This document shows, one piece after another, positions 1 to 13,080 of a stretch of DNA of 64,000 bases (the stretch's first letter is position 1; each line of letters starts with the position of its first letter). The stretch comes from Phylloscopus collybita (taxonomy: Eukaryota > Chordata > Aves > Passeriformes > Phylloscopidae), in the NCBI GenBank assembly GCA_027886175.1, contig JAJNNQ010000143.1, positions 373,501 through 437,500 of the forward strand, written 5' to 3'. A model generated the notes under the pieces. That model was not told where the DNA came from. It made no database searches and saw nothing but the letters and a program-made list of their open reading frames with translations. The translations under genes and the position numbers were made by a program.

Positions 1-1289
<1,289 letters not shown>

Positions 1290-2216
1290 TCAGCCAGAGC
1301 TTCACTCCAGTCTAGTTCCAGGGCAGTCATTTCCCTTGACTAAACCCCCCATCACTAAGCACTGACCCTCCTCGGCCACTGGTGTCCTGACTGTAGTCAC
1401 CTCCTCCACCTCTTCCCCAGCACCCCATTGCTGCCTGCAGTCCCTGTCTCCAGCATCACCCCAGGGCGCTCCTCCTTCTCCTCTTCCTCCTCCTCCTTTT
1501 TCCTCCACACCTTTTCTCTCTCCTTGGCTTTGCTCCTTCACATTGCAAGTATGATCTGTGCTCCCTCTGGGGAGGAAAAAAAAAAGATGCCTGACTCCCC
1601 CTTAAACTATTTTTACCTTACTGAAAGCCCTGTCTGCTGAGACAGCCCAGGTTTTCTCCTGCTTCTCCAGGCCTTTCCAGGGAACACCTTAACATCAAGC
1701 ACCTCCCTCTCCCCCTCCTTATACAGGAATCTTTGACTCCACTGCCTTCACTCTTCCAAACTCCCACCACCTTCTTGGAATGTGCCTTCTCTTCCAGCCC
1801 TCATCCTCCTCCACAGCAGGCCTCATCCTACCTCTCCACTTTTCTGGATGCACCCAGGCCTCGGACACAGCCAAACCCCACCTAGAGCTCTTCCCCTCCC
1901 TACCGCACAGCCAGCACCTCGGCCAAGCCCCTTTCTTCTCCCTTTTCCCTCCTCTCCTGAGCCCACAGGTCCCACCATCCCCTCCCCTCCCATCCCTGTC
2001 AGTACCACAGACCCCATCACGGCATGCAGGAGCAGAGGTCCCACCCAGAGCCTCTCCTGGGGCTGCACGTCCTGCTCTTCCCTGAGGTGTCTGCAGCTGT
2101 CAGCACCAGGCAGCAGCTCCCGGTACGCGGAGCTGTAGCTCAGAGCCGCCGCTGCCCACGCCGTGGCCGTGGCCGGGGGGCAGGCAATGGTCACTCCCAC
2201 TGCCCTCCCTCCCCAG

Positions 2217-2440
2217 ACAACGGGCACCTGTGCCTGGCACTGAGCAGGAGGCGCCTGCCAACGCGCCCGAGCTGCAGCTCTGCCATCTGTGCCAAGGTCA
2301 CAGGAACACGCCAACTGCCAGACTGGATCCGACCTGCACGCACAGCATCTGCCAGCCCGGCTCCCCGAGCAGCACTGCAGCCAGGAGGAGGAATTCTGCA
2401 GGAAGCAATTGCAAGGGAATGTCTTCCAAAGTACTGAACA
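2217..2440 (+). pseudogene. Possible decayed PML/TRIM-like RING exon
   Basis: After a good splice-acceptor-like tract (CCCTCCCTCCCCAG ending 2,216) the plus frame gives an acidic/Ala-Pro leader and then a half-RING pattern C-x2-C-x14-C-x-H-x2-C at about 2,280-2,355 (CHLC ... CTHSIC). In another frame just downstream, another Cys-containing segment (HCSQ, then FCRKQLQGNVF) could be the second half, which would need a frameshift. The spacing and the NVF following it resemble the PML RING exon from memory. No B-box or coiled coil follows in frame. It may be chance. Confidence 0.25.
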
Positions 2441-5400
2441 CCAGACAGGCCTGGCTGTGGGGACCAGGCTGTCAGATCCGACCTCTCAGGGGTACCTCAG
2501 GCACAGGCACCTGGCTCTGGGCAGGGAACCGGGTCAGGACCCTTCCACCACGCCTGGCACAGCTCTGTGCTCCCAGGGATGGGAAGTTCTTCCTGCAGGA
2601 AGACGGGACCGTCTATATCCATCTCTTTCCAAACCCTGGGTTTAACACATACTCCAAAAGCACCAGATGGTTCCCCTTCCACATGAGTCTCAGCTTTTTA
2701 AAATATTCTGGCAGGTTCTGGCTGTGAGGTGTCGCTGAATCACAGACTGTCTGCTGGAGAGATGATGCACCTTGTGCTGCCCGCTGAGGCAGGACTGGAC
2801 ATGCTGGGTCGCCCCAACAGGGTCTGTCTGACCCATCCCTATGACCTCCTCAAGACCCCCCAGCACTATGACCTCCTCAAGCCTTCTCCAGCCTGTGACC
2901 TTCCTGTTCCAGCTCTTCCTCTTGTGATTCCATCCAAATTCAGACTAAACCTACTGAAAAATATGGGGAGTTCCCCTTAGCTGATGACATCCCTTTCCTG
3001 TCCTACCAGGGATCATATTTTTAAAGCTATTGGTGTTTTTAAAGCATTCCAAATTCTCTGCAGCTTGTCTTCACCTTTCCTAAACACGGAGTCAGAACCT
3101 GTGCACAACAGTCAATTGGAACCTCCAGCAGCCTAAGAAGAAATACAGGTACAACACCTGTCCTGCTGCACCCCAGTAAGACACTGGTCTTTACCACAGT
3201 AACAGTGTAAGGCTGTTCTTACCTAATTAGGCTGTTTCATTGCCAAGGTTTCCACATGCTGTGTGCATTGATACCTACATTGACATGATCCCCTTGACAT
3301 TATTCTGAAAAACGTCTAAAATAGGCTAAAATGGAGCCTTAGATTCAAGTCCTGGGGTTGAGGGCTGCAGGGCACCTGCACACAGGTTGGGAATCTCTAC
3401 CCCAGGACGAGTTCAAACCCTGCCAGTCCTGGCAATGCATGGACTCCAGCTGCCTCAGCCCTCCACTGATGGAGGAACTGTTCTGAGAAGGAAACCAGGA
3501 AACACCAGGGCTTGAGGAGAGCCATCACTGAAACTCCCCACATGCCTTTAATGTGTCTCTTCTCTGGCAGTTCACACCATCACCATACTGGGTTGGACTG
3601 GAGCTGTGTCTGTGACTAATGCATACGACAGGTGACAGCTCACCTGCTCACAAGGTGGGCAGCAGCTTGGCTGGAGTCCCCAGGGCTATGCAAGGCTGCA
3701 GAAGCATCTCCAAGAGCTGGGAAGTAGCAGGGCTTTGGTAATCTGACCCAGAGCAGGTGCCTGGGGACAGAAGCAAGCTGGCCCCTTGTCAGCCCTTCTT
3801 GGAGTCACATGCATGGTACAAACATTACAGCCACGAACATCTGTCTGAAATTAATATAATCCATGAGAGGCTTAACAACAGCTGCATAGGAAGAGTCTGA
3901 GAGCCAGGGAACATTCCAGTGCTGGTTGGCCCTGGTGTGACATTCAGGGTGGAGCCCCAAAAATGAAAAGGAGTCTAAACCATGGTCAAATGCTCCACTC
4001 TGCTCCCCAGACCCCGTGACACTGGGATCACTGCTCTCCCAGACCCACTGGCACTGGTGTTCCCCCAGACACAAACACTGCTGCTACTTCAGAGATCTGC
4101 AGATAGGCTGATTTTGTTGCCAGGGAGATGTCCATCTGGGAGGATGGGACACCTGCACTCACCACCCCTCCTGGGTCCAAAGGCACTGTCACTCTGCAGA
4201 GGGGCCTGAGTCTGGGGCCCCCTGCAGCCCCACACATCCAGCATGGATGAGGGGCCAGCACTGCCTGGGCAGCCAGGGGAGGGATGAGGTTCCCAGCACG
4301 GACGGCCCCAGTGGTTCCCAGTGCCCAGTTCACAGAGGGCAGGTACCAGCAGCAGAGCAGGAGCACGTGAGACACCAGCCAGCTCCAGGCCCTAGGTGAC
4401 ACCAGGGCTGCCAGTGCCCGAGGCCGACAGCCCTGCACAGACCGTGGGGCTGGGGGGCAGACCAGGCTAAGCACCACTGCCAGGGACACAGTCAGGACAG
4501 GGTGCAGGACAGGTGAGGAGAGCACACCTGTGCCAGGCTGCAGGGCACCCGGGGCCCCGGCAGACGCTGCCCAGCAGGAGCAGCACAGCAGCAGGGCTCT
4601 GTGCAGGGCCTGGGACGGCAGCCACGCGCCCCCACAGCTGCAGCAGGACCCCGGGTAAGGAGCACGCCGGAGGCACCGGGCTCTGCAAGGCAGCTCCAGC
4701 CGGCTGGGCCACGCACCGGAATACTGATGAGGCTGTGCCGAGCTGGGGGCGCAGGCTCGGTGTCCCGGCCGTGGGGGCAGCCGCAGCCCCCGCAGCCCCA
4801 CGTCACGGCCCACGCTGCCACGCGTCAGCAGCACCGTCACCAGCCCTGCCTGCTGGCCCCACGGGGCGGGACGCAGCCCGAGGCATCCTCGGCCAAACAG
4901 GGGGAGGGAGAAGGAGACAGGCGTCCCCTGACCCTGAGCAGAGAGACACGTTCGTGCTGAGTCCTGCCACAGGCTCAGCATCCAGCACAGCACCACTGCA
5001 CACCGCGCAGCTCCGCTGTGGCAACCTTGCCTGGTCACCCCAACAACTCCTTCTGGTCACCCGAACCGCCCTGGGCCCAAGAGACCCTGTCCTCCTGCTC
5101 TCCACTGACAAACACCCCCCCACCCCACGGCCCCTGCACATCCCCCAGGGCTCGGGATGGAGGGGTGAGGCACTGCTCCAGGTCTGAGCTCTGCCACAGA
5201 CCCCCACTGCCAGCTGGACCCTCCTGCCCTGCCCTGCCCCTGTGCCCGTGCCCACCTCACAGCACAGAGCCCTCCTGGGTTTGACACTTGACAGGCTGAC
5301 TGACGTTCCAAGGCCTCTTGTCGAGAGAGGTGCCTCAAAGCAGGTTGTTCCCTACAGTTTCCATGGAGAGGAGGAACAGGCCAAACCAGCAGCGAGTTAA

Positions 5401-8400
5401 CACCAGCTGGGAAGTAAGTAACAGTCACAGGAGAGCCCGACTCCAGCACCAGCTCCCTCCCTCCTCCCACACTGCACACCCCCAGCTCAGGTCCTGCCAC
5501 AAACCTCCAGCTGCTGATAAGGAAATTGCCACCTTCTTCCCCCCAGCGCGGGATGCAGCACCGAAGCAAACGCCTCCCTCCCACACGCATGAGGTCAGGC
5601 CCATGTCACCCAGACAGGGCACAGCCACGCTCCTGTCCACCAAGGAGAGAAGCTGAGCACCAAATTGCTGCCAGCCTTTCCAAGAGAGCATCCTGCCATG
5701 GGCCCTGTGGAGGTGGCCCTGCTGCAGATCCTGCACCCCCATGCTGCAAGTCAGATGCAGGGAAAACAGATGTAGGGATGACAGATGCAGGGATGATGCT
5801 TCCTAAGCTGGTCCAGACCCGGGTGCCTCAGGGAAACCCCAGAAGATAAGCTTTGGGATGTTACCTCCAGGGTTTAATACCAGATCAAGGCAGCAGCAAT
5901 CACTTCTGCTCCTTAAGCTACCTCCGGGCACTTGAGCGTGCAGAGACGTTCACAGCAGTGTCCTGACTCAATCAGCAGGCAGTCTGGTACCCTGCCCTGC
6001 TGCCAGCCCTGCAGCAGGCTGGCCCCAGGCCCCAGGCTGTCTCCAGGTACAGGGATGTTCCCATGGAACAGGGCTGTCTCCAGGCACCAGGATGTTCCCA
6101 ATTCCCAAGCTCCTCGCTGGTGATGCAGGTATGAGCAGCATCAGCATGATTAGGCCAGACATTGTGAAATCTCCTTGGGATTTTAAAGTTCAAAGACAAA
6201 AGGCCAAGAGAAAATTTGGTTAGAGGACTAAAAAAGACCTCCCTCAGGTCCTGAAGCCTCACTTTAAAATCTCTCCCATAACCATCACTTAAGCAGTGAA
6301 AATCCCCCAATTTATTCCAAAAGCAGCAAACAAAAGAAGAAAAGGCATGAAAAATAGCAACGAGGTGAGACTAAGAAGCAATAGGACTCAGAGAACATGA
6401 AAATCCACATGGAGGTCAGGAGGAGAACATGGCAGGAGATGGGGGAGGCTGGAAAATCCCTCCAGCTTTGACAGGAAGGCAGAGACCCCGCAGCAGCCTG
6501 CAAAGGATGGTCACAGAGCTGTCCTTTAGCTGGACCATGACTGCACTGTGGTGATGTTCCAGCAGATACAGGACATTTCTGCACCCACAAGCAAAGCTCC
6601 CACCCACCCCAGCAGCAGATGGAGCCTGGGCCTCCAAGCCAGGCCTGTGCTGACTGGACACACCACCTGCCCTCTGCCACACGTGGCATCGCAGACATCT
6701 TGGCAACACCACAAGAATTTTGGGAAGAGCCAACCTAGCAAAAGGTAGGACTGGAGGGTCATCAAGCTCCACAGAAAGGGGAGCAGCCCAGAATCCCAAG
6801 AGTGCTTCCCAAAGCTCTGTAAGACCACTCCTCCCTCCCTGGGAAACATGCAAAACAATTAAAGCCATGGAAAGATCCCATCCTTCCGCCCTGTTCCCAA
6901 AGGCACCTGCTCAGGAAAAACAGAGCAGGCAAAGGAAATTATTTTCAAAACACGAGCTAAAAAGCTACTGAGGCTGACAACAACACAGGATGCTCACGTG
7001 TGCCCGAGCACCCCAACAAACACTGTGTTACTGCTGCTCCCACCTCGTCATCCTCTGAGGGAGCATGGTGACTAACAGCATCTGCACGCACAGGCAGAGA
7101 TTGTTTTGCTGCAAACAACAAGAGCCAGTTGTGAGAACAGTGTCAGTAACACCTCTGTATCCCACCTGGAGCAGGGGGACTGCAGTGCTCCAGCCCCCAA
7201 CAACCTTCTCCAGCTCCCTCATGGTGGACATGCCCCAGACCCCATGTGGAACTTTGATGCTCACAAGCAATGGGCTTAGAGAAGGAAATATCAGCCTTGG
7301 GATGTTAAAGATGTCACCTGGCATGTGGAACTCCCCCTCACAACAAACACTGCAGGTAAGATGTAGGTAAGACATCCATTTCAATGAACCCACTCAGACC
7401 CCAGCTGCTGCCGCCAGGTCCTGGAGAGAGCTGGAAGCAGCCCCAGCCTGAGGGATGCTGAGCCAAAGACCCTGCTCCAAGGCTGGCCAAGGGTTTGATG
7501 TCTCCTGCCCCTGCTCTCACTTTGGCACGAGGGTCCCAGCTCTGACCCCTGCTGGAAGCCAGGCCAGCCATCTCCATCAGTGCTCACCTTTACAGACCCC
7601 CATGGCCCAAAGAGCCTGCCTGTGTCTAACTCAGGTTTTGGGTGTTTCGGGCTCCTCCCAGAGGGTTCTGCACAGAGGCCAACCACCAACCACAGACAGC
7701 AGAAAAACCCAGAAACTGAAAGCCACAAGCCGCAGCCGGAAGGTGGGACGGAAGGTGCAGGTCTCGCACCTGGTTCTGTGTTCCCAGCACCCCCAAGGCT
7801 TCCCTGCTGCAGCCACAGACACCTCAGCCTGCACAGGCTCACCCTCCCAAATGGGAATGGGTGCCACGTCTCCCTCCAGGGCCCCAGTCCCTGTGTCACT
7901 GTGCCCAGCTCACACCCTGGGCCTCAGCAACCCTCACCTCGTGTCTCCCACCACACTGCAGGGTCTGAGGGGCCCCAGCTGCCTGACCAAGCCCCAGTGG
8001 AGCCCGAGGGGTCCCGGCTGCCTGAGTCACAGTGGGGCCCCTGCCTGATGTGACCACAGAGAGCAACAAGGGAGACCTCAAATCCCCCGGCACCAAAACC
8101 AACTTCCCATGTGGTCAGGGCAGAAGAGGATGGCTCTGAGTGCATCATAACACCTTGGATTTGGTAGGGAGAACCATTCTTGATGATTTTTCCAGGACCC
8201 AATACAGACACTAAATGCTCACAGGAGAGGATGGATCCCCAGGAATCCCCCCAAACCTGCCTCAGTCCCGTTTGTGTTCACAGCTACACACTGAGGGCCC
8301 CACTTCTTACTCCATTTCACACATTTCATGTTGACCATTAACTCTTCCAATTTCTTCCTGAGGTCACTCTGGACTAGCCCAAATATCATAAAGAAGCCTC

Positions 8401-9079
8401 AAGGTATTATTTAATCACTAACACCTTTCACTAATCCCACTGCTCCGGAGCTGTTCTCAATATCATGGAAAGTAGATCCCATCAAACTACGTCACTCAGC
8501 ACCCACTTCCCTCCTTTAATTCTCCACTAATTCGGATTATGTCAGGCTCTCTGCTGCTCTCTCAGGGATCAGTATCAACCTAACTGTATCCTAAATACCT
8601 GAGTCATCCACGGATCCTGCTGAAGGCTGGCACAGCATCAGCCCACTCCAACCTTGCTCATCTTCTCACAGCCAGCTCGCAGGGAGCTCTGCAGCCAGCT
8701 CTGGGTGCCAACTGCCCAAAGGTGGGAATCTGAAAACACCCGGCTTTGGCAGCTGCTGTTCAGGACTAACAACCATTCCAGAGAAAGGATTCCACCTCTC
8801 CAAGCAGGGATGGAGATGCACAACTCCCCACACCCCATGTTTCAGACAGTACAGACAAACATCACAGCTGAAAACACCCCTGTTCCCAACAAACCTCCCA
8901 ACTCCCCCCAGGCACTGACCAGCTGGATGCCAATGGCCCCCCATGTCCCACCTCTTCTGCTCACTTCCACTCTTGGTCTGTGCTCTGTGACACCAACTTC
9001 CCCTGTTTAGGATCAATTCTGTGCCAGTCCTGCTGCTGGGATGCGCCACCCGCTCCATGTGCCAGGCTGGCTGTTGGCA

Positions 9080-9200
9080 CAGCCTCCCCAATTAACGGGG
9101 CTTTATGTGATTTGGGCACAAACATGACATTCTTTGGAATTACTGCATTTGGAATTCGCGTTCTCTCTCCCAAGTCCTGCGGCACGCCATTTTATTGGTG
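9080..9200. promoter_or_regulatory. AT-rich candidate conserved non-coding element
   Basis: An AT-rich island with homeodomain-type cores (CAATTAA near 9,090) inside GC-rich intron DNA, not explained by the repeat families I recognise. Conservation is a guess from composition and complexity only. Confidence 0.2.
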
Positions 9201-9720
9201 GCTTTTTGGCTTTAGTGACCCCAGCCTCCAAAACCAAATGGCAGCAGGTGAGTATGACCCAAACACCTTGCCCAGGAACAGCATTGCTGCTCCAGATTTG
9301 CAGGGCCTTGTGGGGGCTGTGAGGGACAGGGAACATCCTTCCCCATCCGCAGGCAATCCGGCACCCAGGAAAGGGCTGGGATGGCTCCCAAGAGATGACC
9401 TTGGTGGAGATGAAACCTCCTTGGGGATGCCCAGGGCCGGCACCAGGCTGGTACCACTGGTAACACCATGACACCAAATTCACTGTGTGCTGCTGCTCAC
9501 CTCAAAATCCACGGCACAACTGGGGCACCTGTGCATTGCCTGGAGCAAGCCCCGGGCAAGGCTGTGGGGTTCACACCTCCACGGGGCTCTTTAGATGCAG
9601 CTGGTTCTGTGCTGTGCTGGGGAGAAGGTGGGAATGGACAGCACTGAGACATCAGAGCCAGAGGAAGGGCAACCGGGAGCAAGTGCAGCCACTGCAGTAG
9701 GAGGGCTACCAGGGAGCACG

Positions 9721-10335
9721 GCATGCACCCCAGGACCTTTGTGTGCACCCCAGGACCATGGTGTGCACCCCAGGACCATGGTGTGCACCCCAGGATCATT
9801 GTGTGCACCCCAGGACCATGGTATGTTCCCCAGGACCATTGTGTGCACCCCAGGACCATGGTGTGCACCCCAGGATCATTGTGTGCACCCCAGGACCATG
9901 GTATGTTCCCCAGGACCATTGTGTGCACCCCAGGACCATGGTATGTTCCCCAGGACCATGGTGTGCACCCCAGGACCATGGTGTGCACCCCAGGACCATG
10001 GTATGTTCCCCAGGACCATTGTGTGCACCCCAGGATCATGGTATGTTCCCCAGGACCATGGTGTGCACCCCAGGACCATGGTGTGCACCCCAGGACCATG
10101 GTATGTTCCCCAGGACCATGGTGTGCACCCCAGGACCATGGTGTGCACCCCAGGACCATGGTATGTTCCCCAGGACCATGGTGTGCATCCCAGGACCATT
10201 GTGTGCACCCCAGGACCATGGTGTGCACCCCAGGACCACGGTATGTTCCCCAGGACCATTGTGTGCACCCCAGGACCATGGTGTGCACCCCAGGACCATG
10301 GTGTGCACCCCAGGACCACGGTATGTTCCCCAGAA
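9721..10335. repeat. 20-bp minisatellite, about 30 units
   Basis: Tandem 20-bp unit with core CCCCAGGACCATGGTGTGCA. Two main variants alternate (ending in GTGTGCA or GTATGTT), with occasional GGATCATT and GGACCACG changes, giving higher-order patterns. The array is nearly perfect in phase over 610 bp, which indicates recent homogenisation. No stop falls in most frames, so several overlapping frames of 200-370 codons appear on both strands; with a 20-bp period these share the same peptide in rotated phases, a sign of repeat artefact. Confidence 0.95.
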
Positions 10336-10850
10336 CCACAGCACCCCTCCCTGGAAGAACTCTGCTTTGAGAGGAGGTGGCTGCAAAGCTCTGCCATGCT
10401 GTGCTGCTGGAAGGTCAGCAAACAGGAAACCTGGCCTGGCCACAGACACAGGGAATGGGCAGCTGGCTGGGGAGGACTTGGGAGAAGGGACAGATCCAGT
10501 GCTGCTCAGACCAAGGCTCAGGCTCCAGGGGTGCCTGCCAGCTGGGTCACAGCTCTCACAGGCAGACAGCCACGGTCTGCAGCACTGGAACTTAAGGGGA
10601 GGAAGGTACAGAAAAAGTGTGGGGTGTGTGACAGGCACAGGGAGAACAATACAAAGCAAGGAAACGCCAGCAGCTCAAAGCATTACTCAAGGTGGCAGAA
10701 ACAAAGAGAAAGAGTGGCAAAAGGACCTTAAAATCCCGAGTGTCCAGCTGCCAAAACAGCAGGTGACCGATGAGAAGTAGATTAATCAGAAACAAACAAT
10801 TCTGATTTTACATCTGCAAAAATAAGCTTCAAGTTCTCACCACTTGGATG

Positions 10851-11044
10851 AAATCCTGGGGTTATTCTCAACAACTCTATGAAAACAGTTCCCAGAGAAG
10901 CTGTGGCTACCCTGTTCCTGGCAGTGGTCAAGGCCAGGTTGGACAGGGCTTGGAGCAACCTGGTCTAGCAGAAGGGGGGTGGAACTGGATGGGCTTTAAG
11001 ATCTCTCCAAACCCAAACCATTCCATGACTCCATGATTCTGTGA
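10851..11044 (+). mobile_element. CR1 LINE 3' fragment
   Basis: Typical CR1 3' region in sense: GAGAAGCTGTGGCTACCC, CTTGGAGCAACCTGGTCTAG, GGAACTGGATGGGCTTTAAG, CCCAAACCATTCCATGA, then an octamer-like tail ending CCATGATTCTGTGA. The first 31 bases (10,857-10,887) are not usual CR1 sequence but recur at the 5' side of the copy at 12,014. Confidence 0.85.
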
Positions 11045-11399
11045 ACATCAGTTCGTTACTCAGCAGCAATCCAAGAGCAAAGAGGGTGCCAACCATTACT
11101 AGGTAAAGAATGGAGAACAGGAGAGGGACTATCCCAACACTCTCGTCCTGACCTACAGTCCTCACCAGACACTAAGAGGAGCAGGAGATGACTGACAAGA
11201 TAGAACAGCGACTGTACAGGGAGCCTGGAAAGGATGATGGCAGAGGGGGAAGGAAGTTTTCCATGCCTGGAGAAGAAAGCAGGAGGCCACTAGGGAACAA
11301 TTTGTTCACTGTTTCTTCTGAAGCAGGAACTTGGGGACATCACATCCAATTAAGCAGGTCCAAAACAGGAGATTTTTTCACATAAAGCATCCCTGTGAA

Positions 11400-11720
11400 G
11401 TGTCTCTTCAGGGCCGCGGCGGCGCTGAGCGGACACGCGCTCAGAGGACGAGCAGCCAAAGCCAAGGACAAAAGCTCCGTGCGAGGCCACGGGAACACAA
11501 AGCGCAGCTTTGGGCTCGGGAGCGGCTTCCTGGGAGCAGCAGAGGCCCAGCCCGGCCCGGCCCGGGCAGGGCAGGGCAGGGCAGCAGCACGGGCTGGGAG
11601 GGGCAGAGGAGCCCCCGGAGCCCCCCTGGCAGCAGCACAAGGAGGGCCCGTGCCCCTGTGCCCCGTGAGCACGGGCCGTGCCTGGGGCTGTGGCACCGAC
11701 CCGCGGCTGCCAAACCCGCA
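11400..11720. other. Local GC-rich, CpG-containing block
   Basis: GC-rich stretch with several CpGs and CCCGGCCC-type simple sequence in intronic context. No start site or exon could be supported. Confidence 0.25.
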
Positions 11721-12005
11721 TTCCCACTGACATTTTCCATGCTCGCTCACTGCAGCGGCATGGTATTTATAGAAGTTTCGGCAAAAGCAATTCAGACGCT
11801 TCCCAAAAGCAGGCTGGGGAAAAACACAGCAGCTTGGCCGAAGCTGTACATTTTTCCAGCTTTGAGCGAGGGACTGAAGAGCTGATCAACCTCCCAGCTC
11901 CAGGCTGGAGCCCAGCACTCTAGACTTGGATCTGCCAAGTCGCAGTGGGCTCTGCTTGGGGCCCAGAAAATGTTTCCTGCATCTCCAGTCCCAGCATTTC
12001 TCAGA

Positions 12006-12200
12006 TTAAATCTTGGGGTTATTCTCAACAACTCTATGAAAACATTTCACAGAAAACTGTGGCAACCCCACCCCTGGAGGTATTTAAGATCAGCTTGCAT
12101 GAGGCTTGGTGGAAGTCTAGTGGACAGTGTCCCTGCTCATGGCAGGGGGTGGGACTAGGTGAGCTTTAAGGTTCTGGGCTCTATGACCATGATGACTGTG
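12006..12200 (+). mobile_element. CR1 LINE 3' fragment
   Basis: Diverged CR1 3' end in sense: AAAACTGTGGCAACCCCACC, GGTATTTAAGATCAGCTTG, GTCTAGTGGACAGTGTCCCT, GGGACTAGGTGAGCTTTAAG. It shares a 31-base identical leader (12,014-12,044) with the copy at 10.86 kb. Confidence 0.8.
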
Positions 12201-12974
12201 GGATTTCCCTCCAAGACATTACCTGAGGCAGGGAAGCAGGAGAAATGCCAAGGCTACTCAGCCAGATAAGAGAGCCTGGGGACCTGAGAGAGGAGGGCTG
12301 CACACCCCAGTTCCCCAGCCTGCTGAGACTGGATCTGCTCTGCAGAGCCCAGTTTCCCTGGGCAGCTCTGCAGGGAGAGGCCCTGCTGAGCCCCACCAGC
12401 CCCACGTCCCCTCGGCACCACCACGCTGTGCAGGAGGGTGCCAGAACTAAAGTGGGTCCCATCACAACACTTCCTCCTCCTCCTCTCAGGCTGAACTCCA
12501 GCCATCTGTGGTTTCCAGTTCCGGATCTGATCCAGCACCCTCGGCTCTCCCACAGCATGGAGAGAAATCAGCACTTCTAGTGCCCAAGTCACCCAACCTA
12601 CTTATCACTCCTACTTCAGCCTGAGGCCGATGACGATGACGAGGAGCCTGGGGGAGCAGACTCAGGTGATGTCACCTCCATCCCTGACACCGTATTAGCC
12701 AACCCCCCCACTTCTGGATCCCACAGTTTGCACAGAGGACAACCCACTCAGCCGACACAGAACGGGCAACACCACTGCTCGGAGCACCTGAGGAGGTTCT
12801 GCCAGCATCCTTGGGCCAAGGCAGGGCTCCTGGACACCTTTCTGAGGGCAGGAACCCCGACTGCCATGTAAGGGCAGGTGTGTATCTCCTCTCACAGAGA
12901 CACAATCGTGGGAGCAAACAAGGGCCTGCAGCTCCGAAGGACCAGAGCGCTGCCACCTCAGCCTCACATCTTAA

Positions 12975-13080
12975 TCACAAGATCATTCTATTTCCATGGA
13001 AACGGCAGAATTAGAGACTTCGACGGAACGACAATTACCAGCACAGGGAATTTAACTGTTAAACCTGTCAAACTCCCGTC
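12975..13080. promoter_or_regulatory. AT-rich island with RFX X-box-like site
   Basis: Positions 12,990-13,003 read ATTTCCATGGAAAC, differing at one fixed position from the palindromic RFX X-box GTTNCCATGGNAAC. It lies in an AT-rich, non-repetitive stretch rich in AATTTAACTGTTAAAC-type sequence. Candidate enhancer only. Confidence 0.25.

Noticed and set aside
9721..10335. CRISPR-like regular array
   Set aside because: Units are contiguous with no unique spacers, and all context is vertebrate.
9595..10780. Long frames in five phases encoding TPGPWCAPQDHG or its reverse
   Set aside because: A 20-bp unit reads the same peptide in rotated phases; simultaneous openness on both strands shows repeat artefact.
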